Source: Chlamydoabsidia padenii
Lineage: Eukaryota > Mucoromycota > Mucoromycetes > Mucorales > Cunninghamellaceae
DNA: 64,000 nucleotides
Direction: 5' to 3'
NCBI GenBank assembly: GCA_025330725.1
Contig: JAIWND010000015.1
Span: 310,001-374,000, forward strand
Shown here: one piece after another, positions 46,664 to 62,400 of the stretch
How the letters are laid out: each line of letters begins with the position of its first letter
How positions within the stretch are numbered: position 1 is the first letter of the stretch
Made by a program: the position numbers and the translations under genes
The notes under the pieces: model-generated
Told to the model about the DNA's origin: nothing
What the model saw: only the letters and a program-made list of their open reading frames with translations
Database searches by the model: none

Positions 46664-47381
46664 TGTAAGCGTTAATGTGTAAAGAGTGGGGATTAATCAA
46701 AGTGTGAGTGTGTGAGAAAAAAAAAAGAAAAGAAAAAAAAAGTGAGAAGGAAAAGAAAGAAAATGGGAACTCAAAAAAATTTTAGACTCCCTTTTGAATT
46801 TTATCATGCACTAGAATTTTTACCCCGCTTTCCCTTCTGGGCTGCATCAGGTGAGAATTTTTTTTTTTTTTTTTTGAGTTGTATTGGTTCACCCATAAGA
46901 TGGCAAAACAAGATGAGCGAATGTGAGAGAGGCACATGTCTATGTAAACAAATTGGCATTACCATCTGAGTATTATCATATGAAATAGATCGTCACTGTT
47001 TTTTTTTTTCTACATTTACTACAAAGTTATAATAGATTGATTTCTTTATTGAGGGCGGGGTATAAAATATCATATAACACAAAGGGGGAGGAATCATATA
47101 AAAACAAAGAAGCATACAGATAATAATAAAAAAAAAAAACTATATATAAAGGGGGTCTAAAGTGTAAATATAAACGAATGTTGTCAAATATAAAAGAGAG
47201 ATGGTAAATGAATGAAGGTAAAAAATGTACATAATATGAAGGGAAGTAGGTGAGTGGAATGGGGTGGGAATAAACTATACTAAGTGTGAATGATTATAGT
47301 GATCATTGATTTGTGTAATGAGCGGACTGGGTAAAGTGATTGTAGAGTTTGTAGTAGCGTAGGGTTGTTCTAATCGTGTTG
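46664..47381. other. Intergenic
   Basis: Purine-rich leader of the fumarate reductase gene (46690-46765), a T run near 46858-46875 and AT-rich 3' DNA of the kinesin gene. A weak minus-strand GCGGGGTAAAAA lies near 46819-46832. No gene seen. Confidence 0.5.
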
Positions 47382-50300
47382 TTATTGCTTTTGTTGCAAA
47401 GAATACATTTGGTCCAATTTCCCAATCCAATCCAGCATGTCTGATTTTGATGCCGCCTGTAGTGTATACGCATTGTTATTGGTGTATAATGAAAAGACGT
47501 GGTGTCGCTATAACAGGGATCGGGTAAAGTATTATGAGTACAACTGTGTGGAAGGGGGGGGGAGCTTCAAATTAAGGGGGTGAGGTTACGTTACCTGTAA
47601 AAGTTTTTCCAATGGTTTGTTATGGTCCACTCGAACGGATGATATATTGATCACACCCAATTCATCCTGTTCGTTTTGATGCGCGTAGATGTAAATGTAA
47701 GGCCTATGTATAATAGAAAATGAATAATCACAAAAAACTGAAACATCGTACCATATTCTTATTCATCATCTTTGTGTTTTCTTTTTTTTTTTTCTTTGTT
47801 TCCCTATTCGTACTTACCTTTTGATAACACACCATCGTTTTGTCCATTTGTCGTCCAATGGGTCCACTTGATAGGCAAGGTACCCCTTTTTAGATATATT
47901 GTTTCTGCGAAAAAAAGAGGATTCATTTTTAATCGGGGTTTAAAAATACCATTGTGGTCTCCCAGTTTACTTACGTTTGTGTCACTGGCTTGACTTCGGC
48001 CAGTAGTTTTGCCCCCTTCCAATGTGCTTCCCGTTCATTGAGGTCTTGCATACCAGGTGTAGGAGGATCTTGACAAAGGTTGATCTAGTTATATAAAAAC
48101 AATGTATTGGTTAGTTATCACGTCTATTTTGCCTTTTTTTTTTATTTTGAAATACTTACATCCTTATCAGAGCCCAAGCGAGTCATCCACAAATCCAATA
48201 CTTTTCGCATGAGTTCCTGTTGACGGCCATCATAATCGTTTCCTCGGTCGGGTTTGTTATTACCGTTATTGTTGATGATGCTTGTAGTCTTGGAAGGATC
48301 AGGTTGTTGTTCTTTTTGATACTTCTCCTTGGTCATGGCACCATGGCTAGTTTGTGATCGGGCAGCATGCAAGGTTAGGACTTGAGATGTAAAAGCCGTC
48401 TGTTCTTTCAACCGAATTCGATCTCGAATGTGCTTGTAGTCGTTGATTAATGATACACCACGAGGTCGCCAGGAGCCTAGGAATACTTCTTCACCACGAA
48501 TGTATTTGGTAGCTGTATTGAGTCGCCATAATTGACTGACACGTCGAGTCATAGGAGGTCGTAGGTAGATGGTGAAGAGTCCACTGCATTTGCTGAGATA
48601 CTTTGTACCAGAAGCCGAGCCCAATAGTTTCTTGATTCTAAACGCCGTCGTAGGCCCCGCAGATGTGCTATCCCGACTGGTAACCCGAATCGCCATTTCC
48701 ATACTGAATTGGATCGGTTTGGAGCATTTTTCGGTTTCCACTTCCCAAGATACTTGGAGTAGAATACGTGAGCGTGCTGTTGTCAGTCGATTCAAGAAGA
48801 GGCATTCGTGTTGAGAGCTGTCCCAGGCACCTTGCGCCACCAGTTGACTTGTTCCGTCGTTGTTGTATGTCACCACATGTTGTTGAGACAGTAGTTTAAT
48901 AGGAATTTCTTCACGAGACTGTCCATCAATTAGCCGCCCCTTGGCATCCAGTTGTTGTATTTTACCCACTGTCACCTTGGAGATCCGATTCCATTCAAAT
49001 TGCCGACCAGAGTTGTGCGACAAGGTAATGGTGATGCGTCGTTGTAATCCTTGTCGTAAGTTGAATACACCGCGATCGAGAGCATTTTCGGAAAGTGTTG
49101 GCACAGGCATATAATCACCATTAGGAAGGAGTTCCGATATTTGTAGCCAGGCAGACACATCATGACGTTCCACAGCGATAAGATCATTTTCTGAAGGTCG
49201 TTCGGCTGGTGATGATGGTTCTTCCAAAGATGATGATGATGGTTGTTGTTGTTGTTGGGATACCATGCTTTTTGTTGTCATAGTCATAGTAGGTGTTGAT
49301 GATGTCGATACAGATGATGATGATGTTGTTTTTGTCATGCGGCTATCCACATCACTACCCAGACTATTGTTGTTTGCAGCCAAAAGATCCGCCAGTCGTG
49401 GTTTTTCCCTTTGGTCGTCCCATCGTTCATATTGCTTGAGCACCCGAGAAGAAGCCACACCATATACTTCAAAAGAGATCATGTTATGTTCAAGTACATC
49501 CAACATGCTTTCGGTAACCGTCATCGAGAGAGTTTGGCTGTAATCCAGAGAGATGATTGATAGTCCTTCGGATCCACTTGCAGGATCAGTGGCAAAGAGT
49601 TTCTCGGCAGTTGAATCAGCAGGAATTCCACCAAATGAGGATAACCGGAATTGTACATGTACCTGAGTAAAGTCAGATTCATGAAGACCACAGAGTTCCA
49701 ACATGCGCACTTCAAAGATGAGCTGTTGACCAACTTGGAGGAGGTGAGAATGTTCAGGTTTTTGTTGAGGTCGTGGTGATGGGAAAAACAATTTTTCCTT
49801 GTTGTCACTGTTGGTGTTATCATCGTTAACGGCAGGACCAAGCTGATGGCGTAATGGTGGTTGAGAGGATCTTGTTGTTGCCACAGGTGAGATTAAAACG
49901 CGAAGCATGCCCTTGACTTGACCAGTAGACCGACAGATGATTTCCACATAGCTTTCATAAGGTTTCTGTAGTACCAGGTTCCGGACAGATGCTGCAGCAC
50001 TACCAATAAAGGAATACTTTGGACAAGGTATTTCATAAAATGGGTCTTCCCAATTCAAATGAGTGCGGTAGACAGATTGATCCCGATAGTTGAGCAAATT
50101 CTTCATCTGTTGTAATCGAGCCTTGAGTTTTTCCAGGGACCAGGTATAAATGACTTGATGTTTTCGATCCAAGACACGAATACCCACACAAGGTTTGGGC
50201 GCCACCAATAGATCAGCATCTTCATCCGTACTGAATTGTTGTAAACCATAGGTAGATTCCCAGCAAGAAGAAGGATTGGTGAATTGACCGTCTTCGATGA

Positions 50301-53300
50301 CAGTGAATTGATAAGAGACTTCCTTTTCCAATTCCCCCGAGATGATATTAACCTCCTTTAGAAGAGCAGCATTAGTCAGCACCGTTTCAGCCATGGCCAC
50401 AAATCGAAGTTTCTTCCATCTTTGATGCACCTTTTGAAGTAGATCCCGTTGTTGTTTGGTCATCAGCATGTCACCCACCAATGTCAAATCGTTGTCGCCA
50501 TTGTTGTTCGAAAAGGAGAATTGCATCGACATTCTGTTGATCTTGGCTTCGTAGAACTGTTTTTGTTCATTTAATTCCTTCTGCAGTCGTTCTTTTTCCA
50601 CCATGATCTTTTCTTCATAATCGTTTTGGCCGAGAAGGGTCGGCATCATCCCACTACCTGTGCTGGTTAGTGCTGTGCTGATTGTATCTAGGTCGGTTGC
50701 TGTAGATTGTGCCGAAAAGTCGTCAAAGCTGATCAAACTGCCACACCGGGTGCTGCGTCGAGATTTGCGTATCTTGGTAATGTCGTCAAATAGCTTTTCC
50801 AATTCGTCATCCTTCATACCATTAAAGTTGCCTTCTTTTGAGTAGTAGTTGCGTACCGCTTCGAGTCGTGCATAATTCCAGTCCATGAGTTCCGAGCCAC
50901 CAGGGGCACTGGCCAATGTAGTGGGTGAATCCGATCGTTCATGTGTTGTGATAGCATTGTTGTCTAAATCCATAGGATGCAATTCAGTCGATACCGAAGA
51001 TAGTGTTGGTGCCACGGAGCCAGCCTTTTCCCTTTCACGACGCACTTCCTCTGGATGGTTGAAGCGGAAGATGTGATAGTTGCCCAAAATGATACGGTAG
51101 CCACTGTGGAGTTCTCGAGGTTCGGAGATCCGCATGCCATTGACCATGATTAGAGAGTCGTTCTTTGGATGGAGGGTGACCACACCGTTATTATTGTCAA
51201 ACCAACAGTGATCGTCTTGTATATTTGATCCGCCGAGAGTAATAGTGGAAACGCCTTCGGTGCTGTTGGTACTGGTGCTACTGCTACTAGTTCCAGACGT
51301 ATCCGTCACATCGTACCGACCCACATGAGTAACACCAAGCTTGAGTTGATACATAAGGCATTCAGACATCAAAGGATCTTCATTGAGATTGACCAAATGG
51401 GGCATTTTCTTGGGAGCATAGACACCGACATTGTTCTTGTGTACAGCAATACCGAGTTCCTCCAAAGCACGTTCCCTTTGCACCTGGATTGATTCAGTCC
51501 GCTTGAGTTTTTCTTCCCAGGTTTCGTTCAGATTGGCCAAAAGTTTTTCGGAGCTTTGTAGTTGATCGACGATTTCCATTTTGGTCATTTTCTTCTTCAT
51601 GCCTGAGGTATCCACAAATTCGAATTCTTGGGTTCCATCTGTCATGATTGATTGGGATGCCACCATTGCCGGACCATTTGCAGTACCACCATTGATTGAA
51701 GCCAGTTTATGGACACTACCAGCTGCCAATTCTTCCACCACCTCTGGAGCATAGACGTGTAGACGAGAGCGCAAGAGCTCCAATTCATCCTTGAGTTCAC
51801 GAATCATCTTGGCATTAGGATCTTCATTCACCACGGCCTTGTTCTTGATCTTCTTTGCTTGATCGGCATAACGTAGAGTGCTGAGTGTTTCGTCATAATC
51901 TGCAGGAGAGATGGCCGCTATCATTGCTGTTTTTGAATTGCCACCCAGAGAATCCTTCAATAGCCAGGTTAATACCTAAATAAAAGAAGGGATGATTAGA
52001 TACAAACCATGTAGTACCTTTTTTCTCTTCTTCTTCTTCTTCTTCTTCTACTTACGGAATCACGATAGGGTATAAAATTGTCTTTAGCTTTCTTGCCACC
52101 TTTTCTTGAATCAGCCACAGATTGTTCAGCCAAACCAGCAATCACCTTGCCAAGAGTAGTTAGAGATCGATTGATGTTTGCCCCTTCTTTCAGACGAGCA
52201 CCTGTTGCACCAGTACTATTGGCACGTTCACTTCCCGCCAAATCGACCAAACTATAGGGATAACAAAAATAAAATAAAAATAAACAATCAATATTGGGCG
52301 TTTTGCCTGCAATCTTTTTCATTGTTTTACCTAATCCGCGCCACCTTTTCAGTTTCAAGTTTTGTCATTTCATCGAGTCGCTTTTGTGTGAGAAAGACAG
52401 TAAAGACAGCATGAGATCGAGATGACGTTTCGTTCATGTTGGTAGCAGCAACCGTTCTAGCCTAATGCATAATGCAGAAAAGGGTGAGTCATGTTATCAG
52501 AGTAAAAAAGTACCGTTATCTTCTTACCTTGTTGCCTTCATCCATCAGACCATTGATATCATCAAAAGAGCGCACCACCAAACGAGAGAGATCTTCAACA
52601 TAAGGTCCAGTAGAGGGATGTTCACGGACTTTGAGATTGCCTTTGTTCTTTGGGTTCAATAAATCGCGCACCTTTTCATTGTAGATTTCAATATAGGAGA
52701 CTTCTGCACCATAGGTGATGGAGGTATCTGTGTTTCGATCGATCCGATTGAAGAGTTCCGAGCATGTTCGAGGAATGATACCAATGTCTTCACCATAACC
52801 CATCTAAGCAGCATATAAAGAGAGAGAGAGAGATTAGATAGTTGTTCTTTTTTTTTTTTAGTCTTTTTTGAAATGCTTACCATGGAATAACTTTTACCTA
52901 GTATTTGATTGTTGCAATGCAATGTAAAAAAAAAAAAAAGAAGGTAAGATCGTGTGTGTTTTCGATTGAATAGTATTAGTCATTTACCTGAGCCCGTTTG
53001 ACCATCTATATTGTATAAAGAAGAAGAGGTAAAGTGAGTCAACCATATTTGCATAAAAAAGAGATGAAGTTAACTTACAAGCAAAAATACAACAGTTATA
53101 ACCATCAAATGCATGATTTAACAAGTCTTCACCAAGATCATTGTACACCGTTTGTTGATCTGCATAGGATGGATCCTCCTTGTCAGCTGACCAATAAGAT
53201 TTGTCAAATGTAAATGCTTTGTGGTCTTCAGAATCCTTGCCAGTGCGAGCGTCCAAAGGTTTGCTGATGATGGTCTGATCGCCTTTCATTTGAATCAATG

Positions 53301-53444
53301 GAGTAGCGCCACGCTTGAGTTCTATAAAAGAGTAAAGAGAGTGAGTGTATTGTCCCTTGTATATACATATGTATAGGTTGTATACTTGCCCCTGGAGTTC
53401 AAAGGTCGACACCGTACCACCACCTTGATATTGCCGCCACTCAT
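47382..53444 (-). CDS. UNC104: Kinesin-3 motor, Unc104/KIF1 type
   Basis: Twelve exons, 53444-53390, 53321-53079, 53005-52988, 52897-52881, 52803-52528, 52461-52331, 52251-52056, 51975-48160, 48084-47975, 47904-47818, 47703-47595 and 47507-47382, give 1727 aa. The motor (about 1-360) has [13 protein letters not shown]-loop GQTGSGKS at 101-108, NETSSRSH and [11 protein letters not shown] neck coiled coil, an FHA domain (about 520-625, VGRYDV and [16 protein letters not shown]) and a long KIF1B-like/stalk region follow. A C-terminal PH domain (about 1620-1720, [41 protein letters not shown]) binds membranes. It should carry early endosomes or vesicles towards microtubule plus ends. Intron 1 uses a GC donor (GCAAGT), and the P-loop is split over 18- and 17-nt exons. 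Confidence 0.94.
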
Positions 53445-54052
53445 TCTTTTTCCTTGTCAAAATAACAAACAAATGTAATAGACACGTAGAATGTGAGATA
53501 TATAAATAAAAGAATTGACGGGGAGATAAAAGAGGTGTAAAGTATATAGATAGAGAGTGTGTTCAATAGATAAGGTATAAAGAGAATGTTGTAAATATAG
53601 TAAAAGAGTATCAAATAAAAAGGGTGATGATTGTATAAATTATAAACTACTTGTTGAAGGGTACCTGAAGTAACGAAGAGTTTCAGATGAAGAGAGAATG
53701 ATAGTAAATCAAAGGGGTAGGAAGGTAAATTAGAGCAGTATAATAGATAGAGTTGTGTATAAGAGATGGAGCACTATATCCTTTGTTGAATTGGATACAA
53801 GGGGGTAAAGTGCATAAGGAAAAAAAAAAAAAAGAAGGAAAGAAAAGAGGGGGAATTGGAAAAAGAGGGAAACGGGGTTAATTTGATGAGCGGAGTTGAA
53901 TTCATTTTGCGATCTACATTTGCACCAAAAAGACATACAGTGCCACGCATGTGGTAGACCAAATATCCAGAATGTAACCAAATGTATCTTTATTAATACA
54001 ACCATAACAATAACAACAATAACAACAGATCATCCTAAACTAAATAGCTAAT
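53445..54052. other. Intergenic
   Basis: Upstream region of the kinesin-3 gene joined to the 3' UTR of the acyltransferase gene, both minus strand. AT-rich with no clear coding content; minus open frames at 53730-54005 are low complexity. Confidence 0.5.
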
Positions 54053-55556
54053 CTAATCGGAGTCTTCTTCTTCATCAGCAGAGGAAGGTGTGAGGTTGAA
54101 TAAATTAGCATCATCAAACCAATTCTGGATCATTTCAGCCTTGTTTGCATCAAATATACCAGTCCAAGTCCAATTTTCTGCCGCCTTTTTCTTTGCTTCC
54201 AAATGTTCAAATTTGTCGGGGTTAAAGTCATCCAAAACCACTGGTCCATTTGCATTCACAAAGTTAGTAACATCATCCGCCAGTTTGGACCGCATTCGTC
54301 GAAGACTGGAGGCCGAATCAGGTTCCGACACCGCAAGAATCAAAGGTTGAAGTGAGTTGAATAGTTCCAGGCCAGTTTCCACCAATCTGATACCCAAGTA
54401 AGCAAAGAAGGGTTGGATGATAAAGAAGAGGATCGACCAAACCATACTTTCTTTCCAAGTTTGTTGAGTATCATGCCAGAGGTAGCCGAATAGAAGGGTC
54501 GAGTAAAATCCATACAGAAGCGGGGTAAACACCAAGGCAACGATCACTTTCCATGTAGCCAATACATCACGAGCAGCAAGTTTTACTGCTGAGCCTGCCA
54601 GAGCCTCTATATAAAACAACAAAGAAAAGCAAGTGTTATTCAAGTGAATTATTTCTTCGTTTTCTTTTTTTTTAAGACCTACGTTTTTGTTTCTTGGTAG
54701 TGATAAAGTGAGCGAGAATCATAGTGGGAGCATTCATCAAAAGACTAGATCATCCAAACAAGCAAGTTAGTCTCGATCATTTCCTTTTTCGTCATGTCAT
54801 ACTTACGAGGGGAATCCAAGAAGGACAAAGAAGAAGAGTCTGACCATACGAGCTATCAATACCGGGGCAGCCAAGTAGACAGTAGTTGCAGTTCGTTCCA
54901 CTTGATGATCGTATAATCCAAAGTATTTCAAGTGATTGTTGTAGGCCTTGATCTTGTTTTCCAATTCCTTGTAACTAGGATCGTCCTTGAAGAATCGATA
55001 ACCCAGTAAAAACCGTCGATTGAGATCCACCACTTGTTCAATACGTAATTTTCGTTCTGATGCAGGTTTGTAAAGTCGTCGTGCAGCTGCCAGCACCTAT
55101 AATCAAATTAAAAGGAAGAAGAAGGTAATGATGTGAGACTCTTTCCTTTTCTTTATGTATATATACTTACCATCAAGGTATCATAATCAGGTGCATTGGT
55201 CGTAACAGATTTAAGACCATCATACCCTTCATTTAATAATGTCGCAATAGCATCCCGTTTGGCATCACCCCCTTGTTTGTATTTATCAACAAGATCTTGA
55301 CTGATCTCGATAGGTAACCCGTAGGAGACCACAGCTCGAGAGCGGAATCGATGAGGGTGGAAGTAGTTTAATCCTATATATGTATATTTACAAGTAGATG
55401 AGCAAGTATCGTCCTTGTCCTTCCCTTTCCTTTACTTACCAATAGGCACAATCTTGACATTCAAGTTTTCCTTTTCAGCCATTGCACCCAATGCCATAAT
55501 AGCAAACCCAGCTAAAAATGTAATCGAGAGTTATTATATGGTATCCTTTGTCATAA

Positions 55557-55592
<36 letters not shown>

Positions 55593-56315
55593 TTTACCTT
55601 TCAAAGGAAGGAGTTCCGATCGGTCATGGCTACCACCTTCAGGGAAAATGAGAATAGAGTCACCCACCGCTAGTTGTTTATGTACATTTTCGAAGAGTTG
55701 AGCTTGATCGATATGAGGAGTAACTTTGAATGAGACACCATCCGATTTTTGATTGAGTATAGCGGCAGCTTCCTTGTTCAATGGCGATTTGAGCTTGATT
55801 TCAGTATCAGAGATAACTTCCAAGACAGGCAATAACACCGATTTGCTGATAGCCAATAAATCGCGTGGTTGGACTTGTTGAGTGAATTGAGTGTTTTTCC
55901 CTTTGATGATCTGGTCCCCTTCTTGCGCAGACTCCAAAGTACCAGTTCCTTTAGTAGCCAAGTCTTGAGGTCGAATAACGGGGACTAGTTTTTAAAAAAA
56001 AAAGAGGGAGAAGAAAGAGTAAGTATCCATTAATCAATGTTTGATAAAAGACTTACTAGAGTGAAGTAAACGAGCCGCTGTGCCAACAATCTTCATCTTG
56101 AAGGAAGATTGGGCCATGAGAGGACAAAACCGCCGGGGATTGGAAACGAGGACCATACCGGGGTCAATGAATTGATTGGCATGAGGAGCAACAATAAAGA
56201 TGCAAGGACCTTCAGAAGGGACCGTATTGACACCACTGGTACGTACTTCTCGGAAGAAGATCTTTGTTACCACCCTAAATGCACCACTTAGGACATCATA
56301 CGCATCCAAGGTCAT
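54053..56315 (-). CDS. Glycerol-3-phosphate / dihydroxyacetone-phosphate acyltransferase (GPT2/SCT1 type)
   Basis: Seven exons, 56315-56057, 55984-55598, 55511-55440, 55373-55171, 55096-54807, 54744-54683 and 54606-54053, give 608 aa. The acyltransferase core has APHANQFIDPGMV (the H-x4-D catalytic box) near residue 48, a long intervening insert, and FPEGGSHDRSELLPLK, the substrate-binding box. Hydrophobic helices follow (MVRLFFFVLLGFPSLLMNAPTMIL and two more near the C-terminus), then an acidic C-terminal tail ending EEEDSD. Yeast Gpt2 and Sct1 carry out the first acylation of glycerol-3-phosphate in the ER and have this layout. Which of the two orthologues is closer cannot be told. The intron at 55512-55597 contains a 33-nt homopolymer. 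A partial promoter match (GGCGGGA, minus) lies near 56410-56416. Confidence 0.9.
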
Positions 56316-56886
56316 TATAAAGTTGTCGTAAAAAAAAAAAAAAAAAAGTTGGTTGAGAAAAAAAAAAAAAAAAAAAGTGAAAGAGAGAGGACCGCATTAA
56401 ATTTTTGTTCCCGCCTTTTTTTTTAACTACAAAAACTTCACGTGATCATGACAATGGTAGTAAATCAGCCATAATGGTAAAAGAGAAAGATTGAATGATA
56501 ATAGAAGTACCACCATCCTATTAGCAATGTATAATAAGGATGTGTACTTATTACCTGCCAGAGTAGAAAAATCAACTCAGCTTCCATCACCGTTTCACGA
56601 ACAATCAAAAAAGCCCTGTTCTTTAACTTTTACTGTTTGCTCATGTAGCTGATCTTCAACTATGTGATCTTTTTTCATCATCATTTCTAATTCACGTTAC
56701 CTTATACCCTGTTTATCTACTACAGCCTAACAATGTGTCTATTTTCTGCTCAACAGCCTGAACGGAATTTAAATAATGTAATATCCGACTCCAAAAAAGA
56801 TACCCAGCTTAAATACTTTTTCTTTATCCCGCCTTTTTTTTTTTTTTTTTTTTTTTTTTGCTTTTCCTTTTTGCTTAATCTCGACT
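56316..56886. other. Divergent promoter region, acyltransferase / calcineurin A
   Basis: Two A runs follow the left ATG (56330-56378). The + element at 56761-56773 faces calcineurin. A long T run (about 56832-56859) lies just before the calcineurin start. Confidence 0.55.
56761..56773 (+). promoter_or_regulatory. AACGGAATTTAAA promoter element (calcineurin A)
   Basis: 113 bp upstream of the ATG at 56887, same orientation. Confidence 0.45.
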
Positions 56887-59038
<2,152 letters not shown>

Positions 59039-59116
59039 CTTAGAATCCCCTCCCCCTCCCCCTTGCACACCTATTATTATACACACATCTAACCTCCCAT
59101 ATTCTCTCTCTCTCTC

Positions 59117-59149
<33 letters not shown>

Positions 59150-59423
59150 CTTCCTATGACATTTTTACGATACCTTGTCCTCATCTCTATTCTTCTGTAG
59201 TATTATTTATATTTATTCTTTACTTTTGTATCATTAAAACATCAAAATAAAATAAAGGAGAAGAGGGTGTAACGACGCATGATGAAGAAAAACAAAAACA
59301 ATGGCATATATCGGGATGCGGATTGGGTCGGCGTTTAAATCGTAACAAGGAAAATGAAAAAACGGCCAAAAGCGCATTATTTATTTCGTCCTTCTTTTGG
59401 TTTGCAACTTAAAAAAACAGGGA
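59039..59423. other. Intergenic
   Basis: Calcineurin 3' UTR with a (CT)n and T run (59105-59145), then the promoter of the Cyk3-like gene. No other feature. Confidence 0.5.
59326..59339 (+). promoter_or_regulatory. GTCGGCGTTTAAA promoter element (Cyk3-like gene)
   Basis: Reads GGTCGGCGTTTAAA, 84 bp upstream of the ATG at 59424; a degenerate match. Confidence 0.4.
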
Positions 59424-62400
59424 ATGAATGGGCGACGGTATTTACATCAACAACAACAACAACAACAACAACCTGCTTCAGCAAACTTACTGTATTCTCA
59501 TTCACCTCATTACCGGACAAGTAAAGTGGGATCAGCAGCACCAGTACCACAAATGTCTTGGTCTTCTTCTACCACCACACCTTCTACAGCAATGAAACGA
59601 CATTCCTATCATTCAAGTAGGTCCAGACATTCAAGGAGCTCTTCTCATTCTTTTCTACAAGACGACAACAATGACGATGACAAGGTGGAACAAGACGACT
59701 TTGACGGTTGGTGGCGGTCTACTCAAGTACAAGGTTTCACTTCCCCTGGGCACCACCATAGGCAACACCTTTATCAATACAACCAAGAACAAAACTACTC
59801 CACTAATGCATTATTGCAACGAAAAGGACAACACACTGAACAAGAATACTCACGGTCACAACATGGTACGGAACCTCATCGTCAGCATCGTGCTTCGTCC
59901 ATTGACAAGAAGACATCCACCACGGAGCCAAACTCTAGGAATAAAAAACGAGTACCAATGGAGAGTACTACTCAACAACAACAACAACATAATGACCTGC
60001 ATGTACGAAGGAAACCATTACAACAACCTACTGCCATGGACACACCAAGCTATCTTCGTAAACAGCGGCTACAACAACCAGAAGCAACTCTATTGGGTCA
60101 AGTCGCTCCTGTGGGATGGAAAGTATCTGGTCAGTATGATCACCTTGTGTTACGATCTCCTCTATCACCAACACCACCCTCCTTATATGACAGTAGCTCT
60201 TCTTCTACCACCTTTTCATCTTCGTCTGACCAGCAACAACGCAGCAACAATGGATCATCTCTTACAGCAAATGGATTAATCTTTCACCGAAAAACACGAT
60301 CCGGTGGAGCAGCCAACAAACATGTGATTGATTATCAACAACAAAGGCAATCAACAACAACAACAATATCGTCATCATCTATATCATCCTCAGCATCAAG
60401 TAGGAATGAAACACGAACCCGTCATGTCCCATCATCATCAACAAACAGCAGTGCACGACATTCCTATGACGATCAATATTGCAATATCCAGATGAAAACA
60501 AGTAGGGATAAACCCAGGCGATATTCTCAAGGGGACTGCAGCAGCAAAAACAGCACACCACATTCCCCACCACTGGTATCACGACGTGTATCTACACCCA
60601 AGCTAAGGCGGGTGTGCTCAGCAAAGCCTTACGTTGCTCCTTTGGCCCCAACAAATGGTGGCAGCGGCGATAATGATGATGATGATGATGATGATGATCT
60701 GGTGGATGCAGCAGCTCTTTTACTGGCTAAGAAAACAAAGGCGATGATCCAATCTGACGAAGTAGACACTCTCACACCATCAATACAACAAGTAGCACCC
60801 AACTTTTGGAACCCTCGATCACCCAAGGATGTGATTCCTGTCAAGCGTAATCTCAGTCGGCGGTTACGTGGGTTGCTTTTACCACAACGAAGTAAACTGG
60901 ATGTTACTGTCTCCAAGGATCAACATTTAACTGCCGATTACCAATGGAGTCTAACTCGACCAGTCACTCCGGTGCATGATATCTCTTTTGACAATGATAC
61001 TGTACTGGAAGATCAAGAAAATGGTGTGATGGATAATCCTTTTTATATGATCAGGTAACAAAGAAATGAAGGATCGTATTAAAATTGAAAAAAAAAAAAA
61101 AAACTCATCTTGTTTCTTTCTCTTATATTAGTCAATCATGGGATATTGCTGATCAAATTGGACTCTTCTTTGAAGAGGACGATTTTACTCAGATGGATAC
61201 TTATGCGACCAGTGTACAACAAATTGGACCAACATTGACTCCACAGATGCTCTCACAAAAATTCTTGGTTCGGCCTTACCGAAGGGATCTCTATCGACTG
61301 CGTATAATATATATCTGGATCATTCAAAACATTGCAATTATCGATCAACGAACAGGACAACAACAACAAGGCGGGGATAATAAAACGACAACGAGTGGAA
61401 TCAACCAACAACAGCAACAACAACAAATAGCATCATCAAAAATCTCATTCCGACAACGCTTCAGTGCTCGACGAAATACAACTTTATCATCTTACACTGA
61501 TCATGACGATGAATTAGAACCACCAACAATGGATGTCATGCACGGCGACGGACTTTTACCCGAAGGTGGTACTGATGTGGATTCATTTGATGACTGGTTG
61601 TATTCCGAGTCCGCACAACAGGTGTTATTGCATCGTGCATGCTCTTCTTCTATTGGGATGGCTAATCTGTTTTGTGAAATGGCAACTGCTGCTGGATTCC
61701 ATGATGCTAGAGTAGTATATGGCTATCTACGAGGTAAAGTTTTACAAGGAAAAAAAAAAAAAGAAAAAAAGAAATACTAATGTGGATTTGATACTTTGCT
61801 TAGCACCCAAGGATTCTCTAGGTATGGCTCGGATGGATTTAGACGACAATGATGACCTTAGTGAAGATAACTGTACATTAATCCAAAATCATGCATGGTG
61901 CTGTGTCAAGGTAGAAGGTGAATATCGGTTTGTTGATTGCTGGTTGGCCTCTTCCTTCCAACCTCAAAACAAGTCCAAGATGGAACCCCATTGGTTCCTG
62001 ACTAAGCCTACAGATATGATCTATACTCACTTCCCACAAGAACCTGTCGATCAATGCCTAGAGCCAACTATCACTGTATCTACCTTTTTTGCATTACCTT
62101 ATGTCTGGGCTTCCTTCTTCTCACATCATATCAAGATGATCCGATACAATCCTAATGCCATTCATCTCGTGGATGATCAAGTCTGTCATCTGACTTTTCG
62201 GGTGGATATGGGTACAATCTGTTTTGCCTATGTAGAAGTGGATAATAACAACAATAACGAATCATCATCAAAATCAACTCTCACCACACTACGATGCTTG
62301 GCTCAAAGTCGGATGATCCCGGATGAAAATGGACAATTGCAACGTATATACAAAATCAAGGCGGTTCTTCCACCCGGACATGATCACGGCTGGCTCAAGG

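Noticed and set aside
59671..60279. Second + strand frame of 202 codons
   Set aside because: It is an out-of-frame reading of the Gln- and Ser-rich repeats in the Cyk3-like gene.
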